43,197 bases of DNA. Origin: HK-STAS-PATE-2 sp035906575. GTDB lineage: Bacteria > Patescibacteriota > Patescibacteriia > 2-12-FULL-60-25. The notes below the pieces were generated by a model. It worked only from the letters and a program-made list of their open reading frames with translations, did no database searches and was not told the origin of the DNA. Location of the stretch: contig JAMIEW010000071.1 of NCBI GenBank assembly GCA_035906575.1, positions 1 to 43,197 of the forward strand, read 5' to 3'. Each line of letters starts with the position of its first letter. Within the stretch, counting starts at the first letter, position 1. Positions 15,033-23,612 of the stretch are shown in pieces. Position numbers and translations under genes: made by a program.

Positions 15033-15695
15033 ATGCCAACCCCATTTCAACTACCAGAAGATGAATCGTCACAAGACGAGGTTATTATCCCAGATGTCAT
15101 AAATCCTTTCGAAAAAGAAGAATCAGACAAAGAAGAGCCGGTAACTCTATCAGCGATTGAAACCAAGCTCGCTCTCGCACAACGCGTCATTCGTTCACTT
15201 AAAGAGCAGATGGATACGCTCGAACGCCTTCTTGATAGTCGCGCCGAAGCGGCGGACGTCGAAAAGCTGCTTTCAGAAGCCAAAGACTTTGGTATCTCTT
15301 TTGAAGGCAAGTCGATAGACGGTGTTTTTGATGGTGAAAATATGGTGGGTGAAGATGGTAACCCTTATCCTGTGCCACCAAACTACGCCTCCAAGTCAAA
15401 GCTTGTTGAAGGTGATTTGATGCGTGTCACGATTACAGATTCTGGTCGCTTTGTCTTTAAACAACGTGGCCCAATTGAGCGTCGCCGCGTTATCGGGACT
15501 TTGGTTATGGGCGACATGAGCACGGACTTCAAAGTCCTTGCTGATGGCCATACGCATCGTGTGCTTGCCGCCGCCATCTCGTTTCATAAGGCAAAGCCAG
15601 GTGATGAGGTGGTGATTCTCGTACCAAAGAGTGCTCCATCCAAATGGGCCGCCGTTGAACACGTCATGAAAAAGGCCGAAAGTACATGGGAGTGA
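15033..15695 (+). CDS. Hypothetical protein: coiled coil plus beta-rich domain
   Basis: 220 residues, no named family. Residues 1-40 are acidic and likely flexible. Residues 42-90 form a heptad-like coiled coil (SAIETKLALAQRVIRSLKEQ onward). Residues 95-215 are beta-rich, with DGENMVGEDGNPYPVPPNYA, KLVEGDLMRVTIT and ISFHKAKPGDEVVILVPK, suggesting one or two small barrels. A coiled coil followed by an OB-like barrel resembles the N-terminal half of proteasomal ATPases (ARC/Mpa), but no ATPase follows, so this is only an analogy. The stop codon's last base is the first base of DUF559 element 2. Confidence 0.72.
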   Translation: MPTPFQLPEDESSQDEVIIPDVINPFEKEESDKEEPVTLSAIETKLALAQRVIRSLKEQMDTLERLLDSRAEAADVEKLLSEAKDFGISFEGKSIDGVFDGENMVGEDGNPYPVPPNYASKSKLVEGDLMRVTITDSGRFVFKQRGPIERRRVIGTLVMGDMSTDFKVLADGHTHRVLAAAISFHKAKPGDEVVILVPKSAPSKWAAVEHVMKKAESTWE

Positions 15696-16250
15696 ACCCT
15701 CTGTCGCCTTCGTCGACATCTCCCTTTAAAGGGAGATCGGAGGGTTACCGTTCGTGCATCTTTAGTAACGCGGGTGCCGGTGGGTGTTTTTCGAGTGCTT
15801 GAAGGGCGGTGGTGATGGATTTGAGTACGTGCCCAATACGTTTATTAACGTCTTCATTCGTAAAACGGATTACAGTTACGTCAAAGGCGGCCAGGACATT
15901 AGCTCTTTCATTATCGTACTCAATCCCTTCGACAGTATGGTGTTGTGATCCGTCGATTTCAACAGCAAGCCTGTACTGAGCGCAATAGAAGTCCACGATA
16001 AATGAGTCGATACTGAATTGACGAAGAAATTTATAACCGCTCAGCTTACGTCCTCTGAGATAGTGCCACAGCTCGCGCTCTTCTGGCGTAGCGTTTCTTC
16101 TGAGTTCTCTACGACGTTCTTTAAGCTGCGGGTTCGTGATTTTGTATTGCATAGCTTAATACCCCGTTCCACGTAACCACGTAGAACGTCAAGTCCTCCG
16201 TCTGATCTCCCTTTAAAGGGAGACACCCCGACGAAGGAGGGGAGAGGGTT
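15695..16250. mobile_element. DUF559 nuclease element 2 with terminal inverted repeats
   Basis: The left end (15695-15738) runs AACCCTCTGTCGCCTTCGTC, then ATCTCCCTTTAAAGGGAGAT. The right end (16204-16250), read in reverse complement, runs AACCCTCTCCCCTCCTTCGT, then TCTCCCTTTAAAGGGAGATC. The ends are imperfect inverted repeats of about 45 bases, each with the palindrome TCTCCCTTTAAAGGGAGA. The DUF559 gene is the only gene inside. The left end shares its first base with the stop codon of the upstream gene; the right end lies 43 bases before dnaX. Same plan as element 1 (AACCC tip, CTCCCTT/AAGGGAG palindrome). Confidence 0.78.
15745..16152 (-). CDS. DUF559 (Vsr-like) endonuclease-domain protein, copy 2
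   Basis: 135 residues, collinear with the copy at 4233-4637 from MQYKIT to KRIGHVLKSIT. The putative PD-(D/E)XK residues are kept: Asp54, Glu65 and Asp67 in AVEIDGSQHH. The N-terminal LKERRRELRRNATPEERELW block is nearly identical. The final 20 residues differ (ALEKHPPAPALLKMHER), and the stop lies at the edge of the left inverted repeat. The 40 bases upstream of the start match copy 1, including GAACGGGGTAT and a GTTC...GAAC near-palindrome (about 16167-16188). Substitutions spread through both proteins with the core intact suggest selection for function rather than decay. Confidence 0.85.
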   Translation of the reverse strand: MQYKITNPQLKERRRELRRNATPEERELWHYLRGRKLSGYKFLRQFSIDSFIVDFYCAQYRLAVEIDGSQHHTVEGIEYDNERANVLAAFDVTVIRFTNEDVNKRIGHVLKSITTALQALEKHPPAPALLKMHER

Positions 16251-16293
16251 CCTGCTTGCGGGGTGCCTGCCGAGAGGTCATGATACGGGCCAT

Positions 16294-17910
16294 ATGCCGT
16301 CCCTGAGCCAAGTCCATCGACCACAACGTTTTGCTGATGTTACGGGCCAGCAACATATTACTGAGACCCTCCGTAAAGAGCTGGCCACGGGGCGCTTAGG
16401 GCATGTCTTTTTGTTCTCGGGGCCAAGAGGTGTAGGTAAAACGACGACGGCGCGTATTTTTGCCAAGGCGCTTAATTGCGCCAGTATGAAAGACGGTGAG
16501 CCTTGTACGGTTTGTGATACCTGTCAAAACGCTCAAACCGGGCGCTCTTTTGATACGATTGAATTAGACGCAGCAACGAATAACGGTGTGGACGCGGTAC
16601 GCGAAGCCATTATTGAGCATGTACGTTTTGCTCCAACGTCTGGCCGTCGCAAAGTCTATATTTTGGACGAAGCTCACATGCTTTCAACGGCCGCATGGAA
16701 TGCGCTTTTGAAAACGCTCGAAGAACCTCCTGAATATGCGTTCTTCATTCTCGCCACAACCGAATGGCACAAAGTGCCAGCGACGATTTTATCTCGTAGT
16801 CAGCAATTCGCGTTTCGTCGCATTAACGATGAAGATATGCGAGCGCGTTTGCTCGATCTCGCTAAAGCAGAGGGCTGGACTATTGATGATGGCGCTATTC
16901 GTATCTTGATCAAAAAAGCTGATGGTTGTTTGCGTGATGCCGAAACGCTTCTCGGTCAAGTGGGTGGATTGGGTGATGCGCATATCACCGAAGCCACGGT
17001 CGGACTCGTCATCCCGGTTGGTCAGCAAGAAAAAGCGGCTGAGCTTTTTGTCTCTTGGGGTAAGCGTCATTTTCACGATAGCTGGAATCTCGTAGAGCGT
17101 CTCGCTGATGAGGGCGTGCCATTTTTGCCGCTCTTTGATGACCTGATCCAATGCGTAGAAGATTTACTTACTGCTGAGGCTGATGCCGGTTCAGCTGAAC
17201 GTTATCGCGCAGGCTCAGGTGCTGAACGCACTCTGGTGAGTTGTTTGGGCTGTTTTACGCCGAGCGAATTGCATAATATCGCCTTGTCGTTATTTGAACG
17301 TCGTCGCGATGTCAAAATGGGCATGGACCCGATTTTTGCTGTGCAATTGGTTGGTTTGAGCTTGCTTGCTCCAACGCAGCTGACACAAAACCCGCCAACA
17401 TCAAGCGCTCCAGCGCCGGTCATGCCAAAGCCGCAACAAAAGTCTGAACCGGTTGCCGTAGCTCCTGTCATCGCGCCCGAGCCTTCAATTTTAGAGAAAG
17501 AAGTTATTGAAGAGATGCCTATTTCGGCACCAGCTCCTGTTGCAGCACCAGTTGAATCCGTTGCACCAGTGGTTTCGATGGCGACGGTACGTGCTCAATG
17601 GCAAGAGATCATTCGCCTCGTTGATGAAAAAAATCACTCATTGCCATTTATTTTAAAAACGTCATCACCGCATTCGGTCGAGGGTAATACGGTCTTTATT
17701 AAATTTCAGTACTCTTTTCACCGTGATCGTTTGATTGGGGACGGGAAGAATCGTGCCATCATTCAAGAAGCCGCTCGGATCGCCTTAAAAAATGACCAAA
17801 TCATGATCGAAGGGATCGTTGCTTCTGAAGCAGCAGCGGCCCCGGGTGGTGCGCCTGATATGGTGGGTAATATTCTGCAGGCTTTTGGTGGTTCGGTGGT
17901 TGAATCCTAA
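16294..17910 (+). CDS. dnaX: DNA polymerase III subunit gamma/tau
   Basis: 538 residues. It is the clamp-loader motor that assembles the sliding clamp and, in tau form, tethers polymerase. AAA+ motifs: Walker A GPRGVGKT at 43-50, zinc-binding cysteines 62, 71, 74 and 77, Walker B with DEAH at 125-128, TLEEPPEYAFFILATTE, and the SRSQQF arginine-finger region. Domain III follows, then a Pro/Ala-rich linker at about 365-430 (APAPVMPKPQQ, PAPVAAPVESVAPV), and a C-terminal domain similar to tau domains. No programmed slippage run is obvious, so separate gamma production is not supported. It starts 43 bases after DUF559 element 2. Confidence 0.96.
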   Translation: MPSLSQVHRPQRFADVTGQQHITETLRKELATGRLGHVFLFSGPRGVGKTTTARIFAKALNCASMKDGEPCTVCDTCQNAQTGRSFDTIELDAATNNGVDAVREAIIEHVRFAPTSGRRKVYILDEAHMLSTAAWNALLKTLEEPPEYAFFILATTEWHKVPATILSRSQQFAFRRINDEDMRARLLDLAKAEGWTIDDGAIRILIKKADGCLRDAETLLGQVGGLGDAHITEATVGLVIPVGQQEKAAELFVSWGKRHFHDSWNLVERLADEGVPFLPLFDDLIQCVEDLLTAEADAGSAERYRAGSGAERTLVSCLGCFTPSELHNIALSLFERRRDVKMGMDPIFAVQLVGLSLLAPTQLTQNPPTSSAPAPVMPKPQQKSEPVAVAPVIAPEPSILEKEVIEEMPISAPAPVAAPVESVAPVVSMATVRAQWQEIIRLVDEKNHSLPFILKTSSPHSVEGNTVFIKFQYSFHRDRLIGDGKNRAIIQEAARIALKNDQIMIEGIVASEAAAAPGGAPDMVGNILQAFGGSVVES

Positions 17911-17912
17911 TT

Positions 17913-18806
17913 ATGAATCAAGCGCGCGCGGCCATCTTGAGAGCGCAGTGCTTTTTTGCGGCGCTTGCTTATCCACCAACGCGTTTTGAATTGGTCGCGC
18001 ATGCTGAGACGACGAATCCGGCCATTTTTAATGAAGATGCAGAACAAGCAATAGACGTACTCGTTCAAGACGGTGTGTTATTTTTTACAAAAGGTCGATA
18101 CGTTTTTCAAAACGCAGAGCAGCTTATCGCCGAGCACCGCGAACGAGAAGCGCTTTTTCCCCGCAAGATCCGTCGCGCAAAACAGTTTGCGACATTTCTC
18201 TCTCGTTTAGGCGGAGTAAAAGCGGCCTATGTCTGTAATACCCTCGCCTTAGCGCATACCAATGAAGAGAGTGATATCGATTTTTTTATCGTGTGTAAAA
18301 ACGGCACGGTTTGGCAAACGCGATTTTTTGCCACGCTTTATTTAGCTATTAGACGTTGGCGAGTAGAAAGCGCAAAACAAGATCCGGTTTGTCTTACGTT
18401 TTTTGTCGATGAGACCGCGCTCGATCTCTACCCGCTCGCTATCGAGAATGACGTGTATTTGCGTCACTGGTTTCTTTCTCTGTTGCCTCTCTACGATGAC
18501 GGTATCGGTGAGAGTCTTTGGCGTCAGAATGCAAAACTGCGTTCATTAGTGCCTCTAGCAATACCATGGTTATCATTGCCTGGATTTCATAATGGCGTTA
18601 AGTCTATACGATTACCTGTTTTTGCTTGGGTTGAAAAACTCACACGACGACTTTCAGAATGGAAGTTCGTTGCAGATATCCGCTCGCAATTAAACAAAAC
18701 GACCGCGGTCATTGCGAATGATCATATCTTAAAATTTCATGTTGATGATCGTCGCTTAGCGTATCGCAATCGTTATCTCGAGCTTTGCAAAACGTATGAA
18801 TGTTAA
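17913..18806 (+). CDS. Nucleotidyltransferase-fold protein of unknown role
   Basis: 297 residues. Residues 1-75 look like a small winged-helix module (AILRAQCFFAALAYPPTRFEL, then VLVQDGVLFFTKGRYVF). The core has the nucleotidyltransferase pattern: a Leu-rich strand, then ESDIDFFIV with Asp121 and Asp123 as the metal-binding pair, and the later strand VCLTFFVD, which could give the third carboxylate. The usual GS motif is replaced by NTLALAHTN. The substrate is unknown. It starts 2 bases after dnaX and overlaps the next gene by 11 bases, implying coupled translation with the O-antigen-ligase-like protein. Confidence 0.7.
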   Translation: MNQARAAILRAQCFFAALAYPPTRFELVAHAETTNPAIFNEDAEQAIDVLVQDGVLFFTKGRYVFQNAEQLIAEHREREALFPRKIRRAKQFATFLSRLGGVKAAYVCNTLALAHTNEESDIDFFIVCKNGTVWQTRFFATLYLAIRRWRVESAKQDPVCLTFFVDETALDLYPLAIENDVYLRHWFLSLLPLYDDGIGESLWRQNAKLRSLVPLAIPWLSLPGFHNGVKSIRLPVFAWVEKLTRRLSEWKFVADIRSQLNKTTAVIANDHILKFHVDDRRLAYRNRYLELCKTYEC

Positions 18807-20013
18807 ACGCGCCCTCTTTATTCTCTTGATGCTCGTTTTGCCTTGGCAAACGCGTTGGTTTAGTGATGCGGGGTTGCTGGCCGGCTATCCATGGGAGCAG
18901 GGCAGAATCTCGATCTATGCTTTTTGGTTGATATTGCTTGTGTGTGCCACTGTCTCTCTTTGGCAAAAGCGTGTTCAATGGCGTAAACCACAAGTTATTG
19001 AACTCATACTACTGGTAGCGGTCCTTGTTCCTGCGCTTTTTTCGGGTGAGCCGCGTGCAAGCATTGCATGGCTTATCTCGGTCGCTTTTGCTGGGGTATT
19101 TGTTTGGGTGATTCAACGTGAACAGATTCGCCTAACGGATTTAGCGCTTTGGTTCTCTATCTCATTGATTCCGCATGCATTGCTGGGGATGTTTCAATTC
19201 GCCGTTCAATTTGGTTTTGATCAAAAATGGTTGGGATTGTCAGCGCTCGATCCTGCGACCAAAGGAACGGCGGTTATTTTGAATGAAGGCGTGAGATATT
19301 TGCGTGCTTATGGCGGGTTTCCACATCCAAATATCTTTGGTGGATACTTGGCGCTGGCATTATTGGGCATGGCTTATTTCTGGTCGACCTTTTCAGATTG
19401 GGTCAGAAGGTTTTCGGTCTACCACTTACCGTTATTAGCGATGGCGCTTGCACTGACGGCATCTCGTTCGGCGTGGCTTGTCTTTGTTTTTGGTTCAATT
19501 GCTCTTTTCGTCACCCCGAGCAAGCGAAGCGCCGTCGAGGGGTCTCGTCGCTTATGGTTGGCAATCTTTTTACCCTTCGTTTTAACGCTCGCGATTTTTC
19601 CTTTTCTCGTCCGTCCTGTCTCCGCACCAAATCAAGGAGCAGCTGAAGCGCAGTCGGTGAATGAGCGCGTTGTCGCACTTCAACAAGTACCTAGCGTCTT
19701 TGCTCGTCATCCGTTTTTTGGTACGGGGCAAGGGGCGCTAGTACCCGTTCTTATAACAGCAGGGCAGAAGCCTCTTTTACCTCATGTGGTGCCGGTTATG
19801 GCATTGCTCGAGCTTGGTCTTGTTGGATTCGCCAGCCTTCTAATTGCTCTCGGACGCTTTCGATGGGATTGGAGGAGGGTGTCGATCGTCAGTGTAGTAA
19901 TTTGGCCTTTATTGCTACTGGATCACTATCTCTGGAGCTATTGGTCGGGGCATATTTTGCTCGCTATTATTTTGTTATTCATTGGTCTTGAACGTCGTCA
20001 AGAGATTCGCTAA
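18796..20013 (+). CDS. O-antigen ligase/polymerase-like membrane protein
   Basis: 405 residues with about ten hydrophobic segments spread over the whole length, typical of the Wzy/WaaL (O-antigen ligase) superfamily. The family region around residues 165-200 is visible: LRAYGGFPHPNIFGGYLALAL, where the GxxxHPN motif is characteristic. A later loop includes FGTGQGALVP. Such proteins join or polymerise lipid-linked glycans on the outer face of the membrane. Start chosen at the ATG inside the end of the preceding gene (11-base overlap). Natural partners are the sugar-nucleotide and glycosyltransferase genes at 23613-29204. Confidence 0.82.
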   Translation: MNVKRALFILLMLVLPWQTRWFSDAGLLAGYPWEQGRISIYAFWLILLVCATVSLWQKRVQWRKPQVIELILLVAVLVPALFSGEPRASIAWLISVAFAGVFVWVIQREQIRLTDLALWFSISLIPHALLGMFQFAVQFGFDQKWLGLSALDPATKGTAVILNEGVRYLRAYGGFPHPNIFGGYLALALLGMAYFWSTFSDWVRRFSVYHLPLLAMALALTASRSAWLVFVFGSIALFVTPSKRSAVEGSRRLWLAIFLPFVLTLAIFPFLVRPVSAPNQGAAEAQSVNERVVALQQVPSVFARHPFFGTGQGALVPVLITAGQKPLLPHVVPVMALLELGLVGFASLLIALGRFRWDWRRVSIVSVVIWPLLLLDHYLWSYWSGHILLAIILLFIGLERRQEIR

Positions 20014-20025
20014 CCTTGAAGCCGA

Positions 20026-20052
20026 TTAGCACTCTCACTGTTTGAATGCTAA
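20026..20052 (+). promoter_or_regulatory. CIRCE operator upstream of groES-groEL
   Basis: TTAGCACTC, a 9-base spacer, and GAATGCTAA; 17 of 18 arm bases match the consensus (A for G in the right arm). It ends 9 bases before the first possible groES start. A weak promoter candidate, TTGAAC (19988-19993) with TAACCT 17 bases further, precedes it. Confidence 0.92.
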
Positions 20053-20061
20053 TCTTCATTC

Positions 20062-20364
20062 ATGAAATCTACTATGATATTACGACCACTTCATGATCGC
20101 GTTATTGTGATCCCGACGTCCAAAGAGACGCAAACCGCATCAGGATTTCTTTTACCAGATACCGGTGAGAATGAACGCTCTGAACAAGGAGAAGTCATTG
20201 CTGTTGGGCCAGGTCGCCTGCTTGAAAGCGGCGCCCGTGCTGCCATGACCGTTGCAATCGGCAACAAGGTGATGTTTAAAAAATACGCCCCAGACGAAGT
20301 AACAATTGATGGCAAAGAGTACCTCGTCGTTTCTGAATCAGATATTATCGCCGTGATTGAATAA
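20062..20364 (+). CDS. groES: Co-chaperonin GroES
   Basis: 100 residues from the first ATG; the internal ATG at 20074 would give MILRPLHDRVIV and match most GroES starts better, so the first four codons are uncertain. GroES caps the GroEL cavity. Visible features: RPLHDRVIV at the start, the mobile loop around TSKETQTASGFLLPDTG, QGEVIAVGPG, and the C-terminal YLVVSESDIIAVIE. The gene follows a CIRCE operator and ends 1 base before groEL. Confidence 0.96.
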   Translation: MKSTMILRPLHDRVIVIPTSKETQTASGFLLPDTGENERSEQGEVIAVGPGRLLESGARAAMTVAIGNKVMFKKYAPDEVTIDGKEYLVVSESDIIAVIE

Positions 20365-20365
20365 T

Positions 20366-21985
20366 ATGAGCAAGATTATCACCTTTAACGAAGACGCACG
20401 CCAAGGCTTAAAACGCGGCGTCGATAAATTAGCGAATGCCGTCAAAGTGACCCTCGGCCCAAAAGGCCGTAACGTTATTATCGAGGGTTCATACGGTGCA
20501 CCAACCATCACCAAGGATGGTGTTACGGTTGCAAAAGAAATCGAGCTCGAAGACAAGCTTGAGAATATGGGCGCCGAACTCGTCAAAGAAGTTGCCTCAC
20601 GTACCAATGATGTGGCAGGTGACGGCACAACGACGGCTACCGTTCTTGCCCAAGCCATGATTGCAGAAGGCTTAAAGAACGTGACCGCAGGCACAAATCC
20701 GCTCGCGATCAAACGCGGGATGGAGAAAAGCGTCGAAGCCATGATCACCGAATTACGCCATCATGTTTCGCAGCCGGTGAAAGGCGAGATGATTGAGGCG
20801 GTGGCTTCGATTTCGGCAAATGATAAAGAGATTGGCAAAACCATTGCTGAAATTGTGGCAGAAATGGGCCAAGACGGCGTGATTACCGTTGAAGAAGGCC
20901 AAAGCTTTGGTATCACCAAAGACGTGGTCAAAGGGATGCGTATCGACCGCGGCTACGCGTCGCCTTATATGGTGACCAATCAAGAACGCATGGAGACCGA
21001 GCTCGCCGAGCCGATGATATTGGTGACCGACAAAAAGATTGCGTCATTTCAAGAAATCTTGCCAATGCTCGAATTGGTGCTCAAAACCAATCGTAAAGAG
21101 TTGATGATTGTTGCCGACGACATTGATACGGATGCATTGACCACGGTCGTGATGAACCGTATTCGTGGCATTTTTAATGCCCTTGTTGTTAAAGCTCCTG
21201 GCTTCGGCGATCGTCGCAAAGAGCTTTTGCAAGACATCGCCATCATGACAGGTGCAACCCTTATCAGCGAAGACATTGGACGCAAACTCGATACCGTCAC
21301 GCTTGAAGACTTGGGCAGTGCACGCAAAGTCATCTCAACAAAAGAGACAACCGTCTTTGTGGACGGTAAAGGCGAAAAAGACGCGATTGAAGCGCGCGCG
21401 AATGCATTGCGCAAACAGCTTGAAATCACGGATTCTTCTTTCGACAAAGAAAAGATTCAAGAACGTATTGCAAAACTTGTTGGTGGTGTTGGTGTTATTA
21501 AAGTCGGTGCTGCCACCGAAGTTGAGATGAAAGAAAAAAAGCACCGTATTGAAGATGCGATCGCCGCAACAAAAGCCGCGATCGAAGAAGGGATTGTCCC
21601 AGGCGGTGGTACGGCGCTTTTACGTGCGGTCAAAGCGCTCGACGCATTGAAGTTGGACGAAGACGAAGACGTTGGCTTGCGCCTCATCAAGCGCGCCGTC
21701 GAAGAGCCATTGCGGATGATTGCACAGAACGCCGGCAAAGACGGCGCCGTGGTTGTAGAGTCTGTGCGCAAATTGTCGGGTGCTATGGGCTATAATGCCG
21801 AGACCGACGAGTATGTCGATATGGTCGCTGCAGGCATTATCGATCCAACTAAGGTCACCCGCTCAGCGCTCCAGAATGCCGTCTCAGCGGCCGCGATGTT
21901 TGTCACGACCGAATGTGCCATCGTCGAAAAACCAAAGAAAGACGAGCCTTCTATGGGCCAAGTCGGTAATGCGATGGGTTACTAG
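20366..21985 (+). CDS. groEL: Chaperonin GroEL
   Basis: 539 residues from the ATG after the groES stop, giving the usual MSKIITFNEDARQGLKRGV start; an in-frame ATG 9 bases earlier lies within groES. ATP-site motifs are clear: VTLGPKGRNV, DGVTVAKEIELED and DVAGDGTTTATVLAQAM, with EEGIVPGGGTALLRAV later. The C-terminus ends DEPSMGQVGNAMGY and lacks the Gly-Gly-Met repeat tail common in GroEL, though that tail is not essential in all species. Forms the HrcA/CIRCE-controlled operon with groES; GroEL classically helps HrcA fold. Confidence 0.97.
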   Translation: MSKIITFNEDARQGLKRGVDKLANAVKVTLGPKGRNVIIEGSYGAPTITKDGVTVAKEIELEDKLENMGAELVKEVASRTNDVAGDGTTTATVLAQAMIAEGLKNVTAGTNPLAIKRGMEKSVEAMITELRHHVSQPVKGEMIEAVASISANDKEIGKTIAEIVAEMGQDGVITVEEGQSFGITKDVVKGMRIDRGYASPYMVTNQERMETELAEPMILVTDKKIASFQEILPMLELVLKTNRKELMIVADDIDTDALTTVVMNRIRGIFNALVVKAPGFGDRRKELLQDIAIMTGATLISEDIGRKLDTVTLEDLGSARKVISTKETTVFVDGKGEKDAIEARANALRKQLEITDSSFDKEKIQERIAKLVGGVGVIKVGAATEVEMKEKKHRIEDAIAATKAAIEEGIVPGGGTALLRAVKALDALKLDEDEDVGLRLIKRAVEEPLRMIAQNAGKDGAVVVESVRKLSGAMGYNAETDEYVDMVAAGIIDPTKVTRSALQNAVSAAAMFVTTECAIVEKPKKDEPSMGQVGNAMGY

Positions 21986-22022
21986 TTGCCAAAATCCCTT
22001 ATTTCAGTAAAGCTATACCCGT

Positions 22023-22418
22023 ATGGAACAAACAAACCCAACCCCGGAGAATAACCAAAACTCCCACCAGAGCCACTCCTCTGAAGCGCCAAAAATGGCT
22101 ACCCCGGTAACCCACTTTGACGCCAAGGACATCGAAGACAATAAACTTGTCGCTGCACTCTCGTATGTCGGTATCTTGGTTTTCGTCCCGCTTCTTTTGA
22201 AGAAGGATTCAAAATACGCCTATGAGCACGCAAAGCAAGGTCTTATGATCTTCATTGCTGGATTGGTCGGTTCATTTGTCTTCTGGATCCCGGTTATCGG
22301 TTGGATCTTGGCAATTGCTCTCTTCATCGTAGATGTTATCGCTCTTGTGAAATGTCTCCAAGGTGAATTCTGGGAAGTCCCAGGTATTGGCCCACTTCGC
22401 AATAAGTTCAACTTGTAA
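22023..22418 (+). CDS. Small membrane protein, DUF4870/Tic20-like
   Basis: 131 residues. A hydrophilic Asn/Gln/Ser-rich start (1-38) is followed by AALSYVGILVFVPLLLKKDSK, then YAYEHAKQGLMIFIAG and two further hydrophobic stretches, giving three or four helices. The pattern of a first helix, a charged turn, YEHAKQG and two C-terminal helices is that of DUF4870 proteins, whose function is unknown. The gene stands alone between groEL and a bidirectional terminator. Confidence 0.75.
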   Translation: MEQTNPTPENNQNSHQSHSSEAPKMATPVTHFDAKDIEDNKLVAALSYVGILVFVPLLLKKDSKYAYEHAKQGLMIFIAGLVGSFVFWIPVIGWILAIALFIVDVIALVKCLQGEFWEVPGIGPLRNKFNL

Positions 22419-22430
22419 TTCGTTCAAATA

Positions 22431-22466
22431 AAAAACCCTCCCGACATTGCGTCGGGAGGGTTTTTT
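22431..22466. terminator. Bidirectional rho-independent terminator
   Basis: Perfect 10-base stem CCCTCCCGAC / GTCGGGAGGG with a 5-base loop, flanked by A5 on the left and T6 on the right. It serves both the 22023 gene and the convergent minus-strand oxidoreductase, whose stop codon begins inside the T run. Confidence 0.92.
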
Positions 22467-23610
22467 ATTTGGTGAGTTGGTTGAACCGAATGCGGTACAG
22501 TATCGCACGAACAAATTTTGCTAATGGCGTTTTGATTTTCAAGAATCCGAGATCAAAGAGTCCATTGTCACCAAGCACCAGAACCGCGCCTTTGCTCAAA
22601 TAGGTAAAAGCGACTTTTTGTTTGGTGATAAGACGTTTTGCCGCCGCTTCGCCCATCGGCATGGCAACTTGGGCGGTTTTTGGGGCTGGCATGGTGCCAA
22701 GCATCATACGCACATTGTCACCGGCACCCACAATGGATTCATCGAGCTCAAGATCATTTGGACAAATCCAGCCACCGCGTTCTTTTGGGAGCTCTGGTTG
22801 TACGTCGATAAAGTTTGGCTCGACACCGGCACACCACAGAATAGTGCCAGCGTGAATCGTCGTGCCGCGTGTCGTGAAGAGAGTATTAGACTCGAGTTTT
22901 TCTACGGGTTCGCCGAGAATGAGTTCGATACCTTGCTTGCGTAATTCGTCGGTCGCAAGACCGATGGCACGGCTATTGAAGCCTGGCAAAATCGTTGGAG
23001 CGCCTTGCACGACATAAAAATGTGCATAGGGTGCGACGCGGCACCATTGCTCACCGAGAGTTGATTCAACAAACTTCTTCAGCGCAAAAGCACTTTCAAC
23101 ACCGGTAGGACCAGCTCCAACAATAACAAAGCTTAATAACTCTTGTTTAGTGCGCGTATCAGAAGCGCTAAGGGCTTTTTTTGTGCATGAGCGCACATGC
23201 TCATGAATACGCTCAATATCGCTTAGCGTTTTAAGTGGCAAGGTATTTGTTGTTGCGCCTGCAATGCCATAGTAGCCCGTCTTTGCACCAAGCGAGAGAA
23301 TAGCGTCATCGTAGTTCAGCGCTTGAGGGCCGCCTTTATGTAGCTGAATCGTTGCTTGATGTTGGTCACGTTGCAAACCGAGAACGGTACCGCGAACAAA
23401 GGTAAAGCCAAGTCTTGTGGCAAGTGTTTCATAGTCCATCGAGATATCGAGTGGAGCGCGTTCACCGGCTAGTGCGTCAATCAACCATGGAGTGAACACA
23501 AAGCGCTCGCCTGAATCGACGAGCGTGATGCGCATGTCTGGTTGCTTGCGCAATTCATGGATGGCAGAGAGGCCGGCGAATCCGCCGCCGAGGACGAGAG
23601 TGTGTTTCAT
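22465..23610 (-). CDS. NAD(P)/FAD-dependent oxidoreductase, type II NADH dehydrogenase-like
   Basis: 381 residues. Two Rossmann folds are visible: the FAD site VLGGGFAGLSAI near the start and the NAD(P) site FVIVGAGPTGVESAFAL in the middle. FVFTPWLIDALAGE, LPLKTLSDIERI and the late GAGDNVRM match NDH-2 and sulfide:quinone-reductase relatives. NDH-2 enzymes pass electrons from NADH to quinone on the inner membrane face. No CxxC active-site pair of disulfide reductases is seen. Most reduced-genome Patescibacteria lack a full respiratory chain, so redox balance is a plausible role. It lies 2 bases after the fused sugar enzyme and is probably cotranscribed with it. Confidence 0.85.
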   Translation of the reverse strand: MKHTLVLGGGFAGLSAIHELRKQPDMRITLVDSGERFVFTPWLIDALAGERAPLDISMDYETLATRLGFTFVRGTVLGLQRDQHQATIQLHKGGPQALNYDDAILSLGAKTGYYGIAGATTNTLPLKTLSDIERIHEHVRSCTKKALSASDTRTKQELLSFVIVGAGPTGVESAFALKKFVESTLGEQWCRVAPYAHFYVVQGAPTILPGFNSRAIGLATDELRKQGIELILGEPVEKLESNTLFTTRGTTIHAGTILWCAGVEPNFIDVQPELPKERGGWICPNDLELDESIVGAGDNVRMMLGTMPAPKTAQVAMPMGEAAAKRLITKQKVAFTYLSKGAVLVLGDNGLFDLGFLKIKTPLAKFVRAILYRIRFNQLTK

Positions 23611-23612
23611 GG

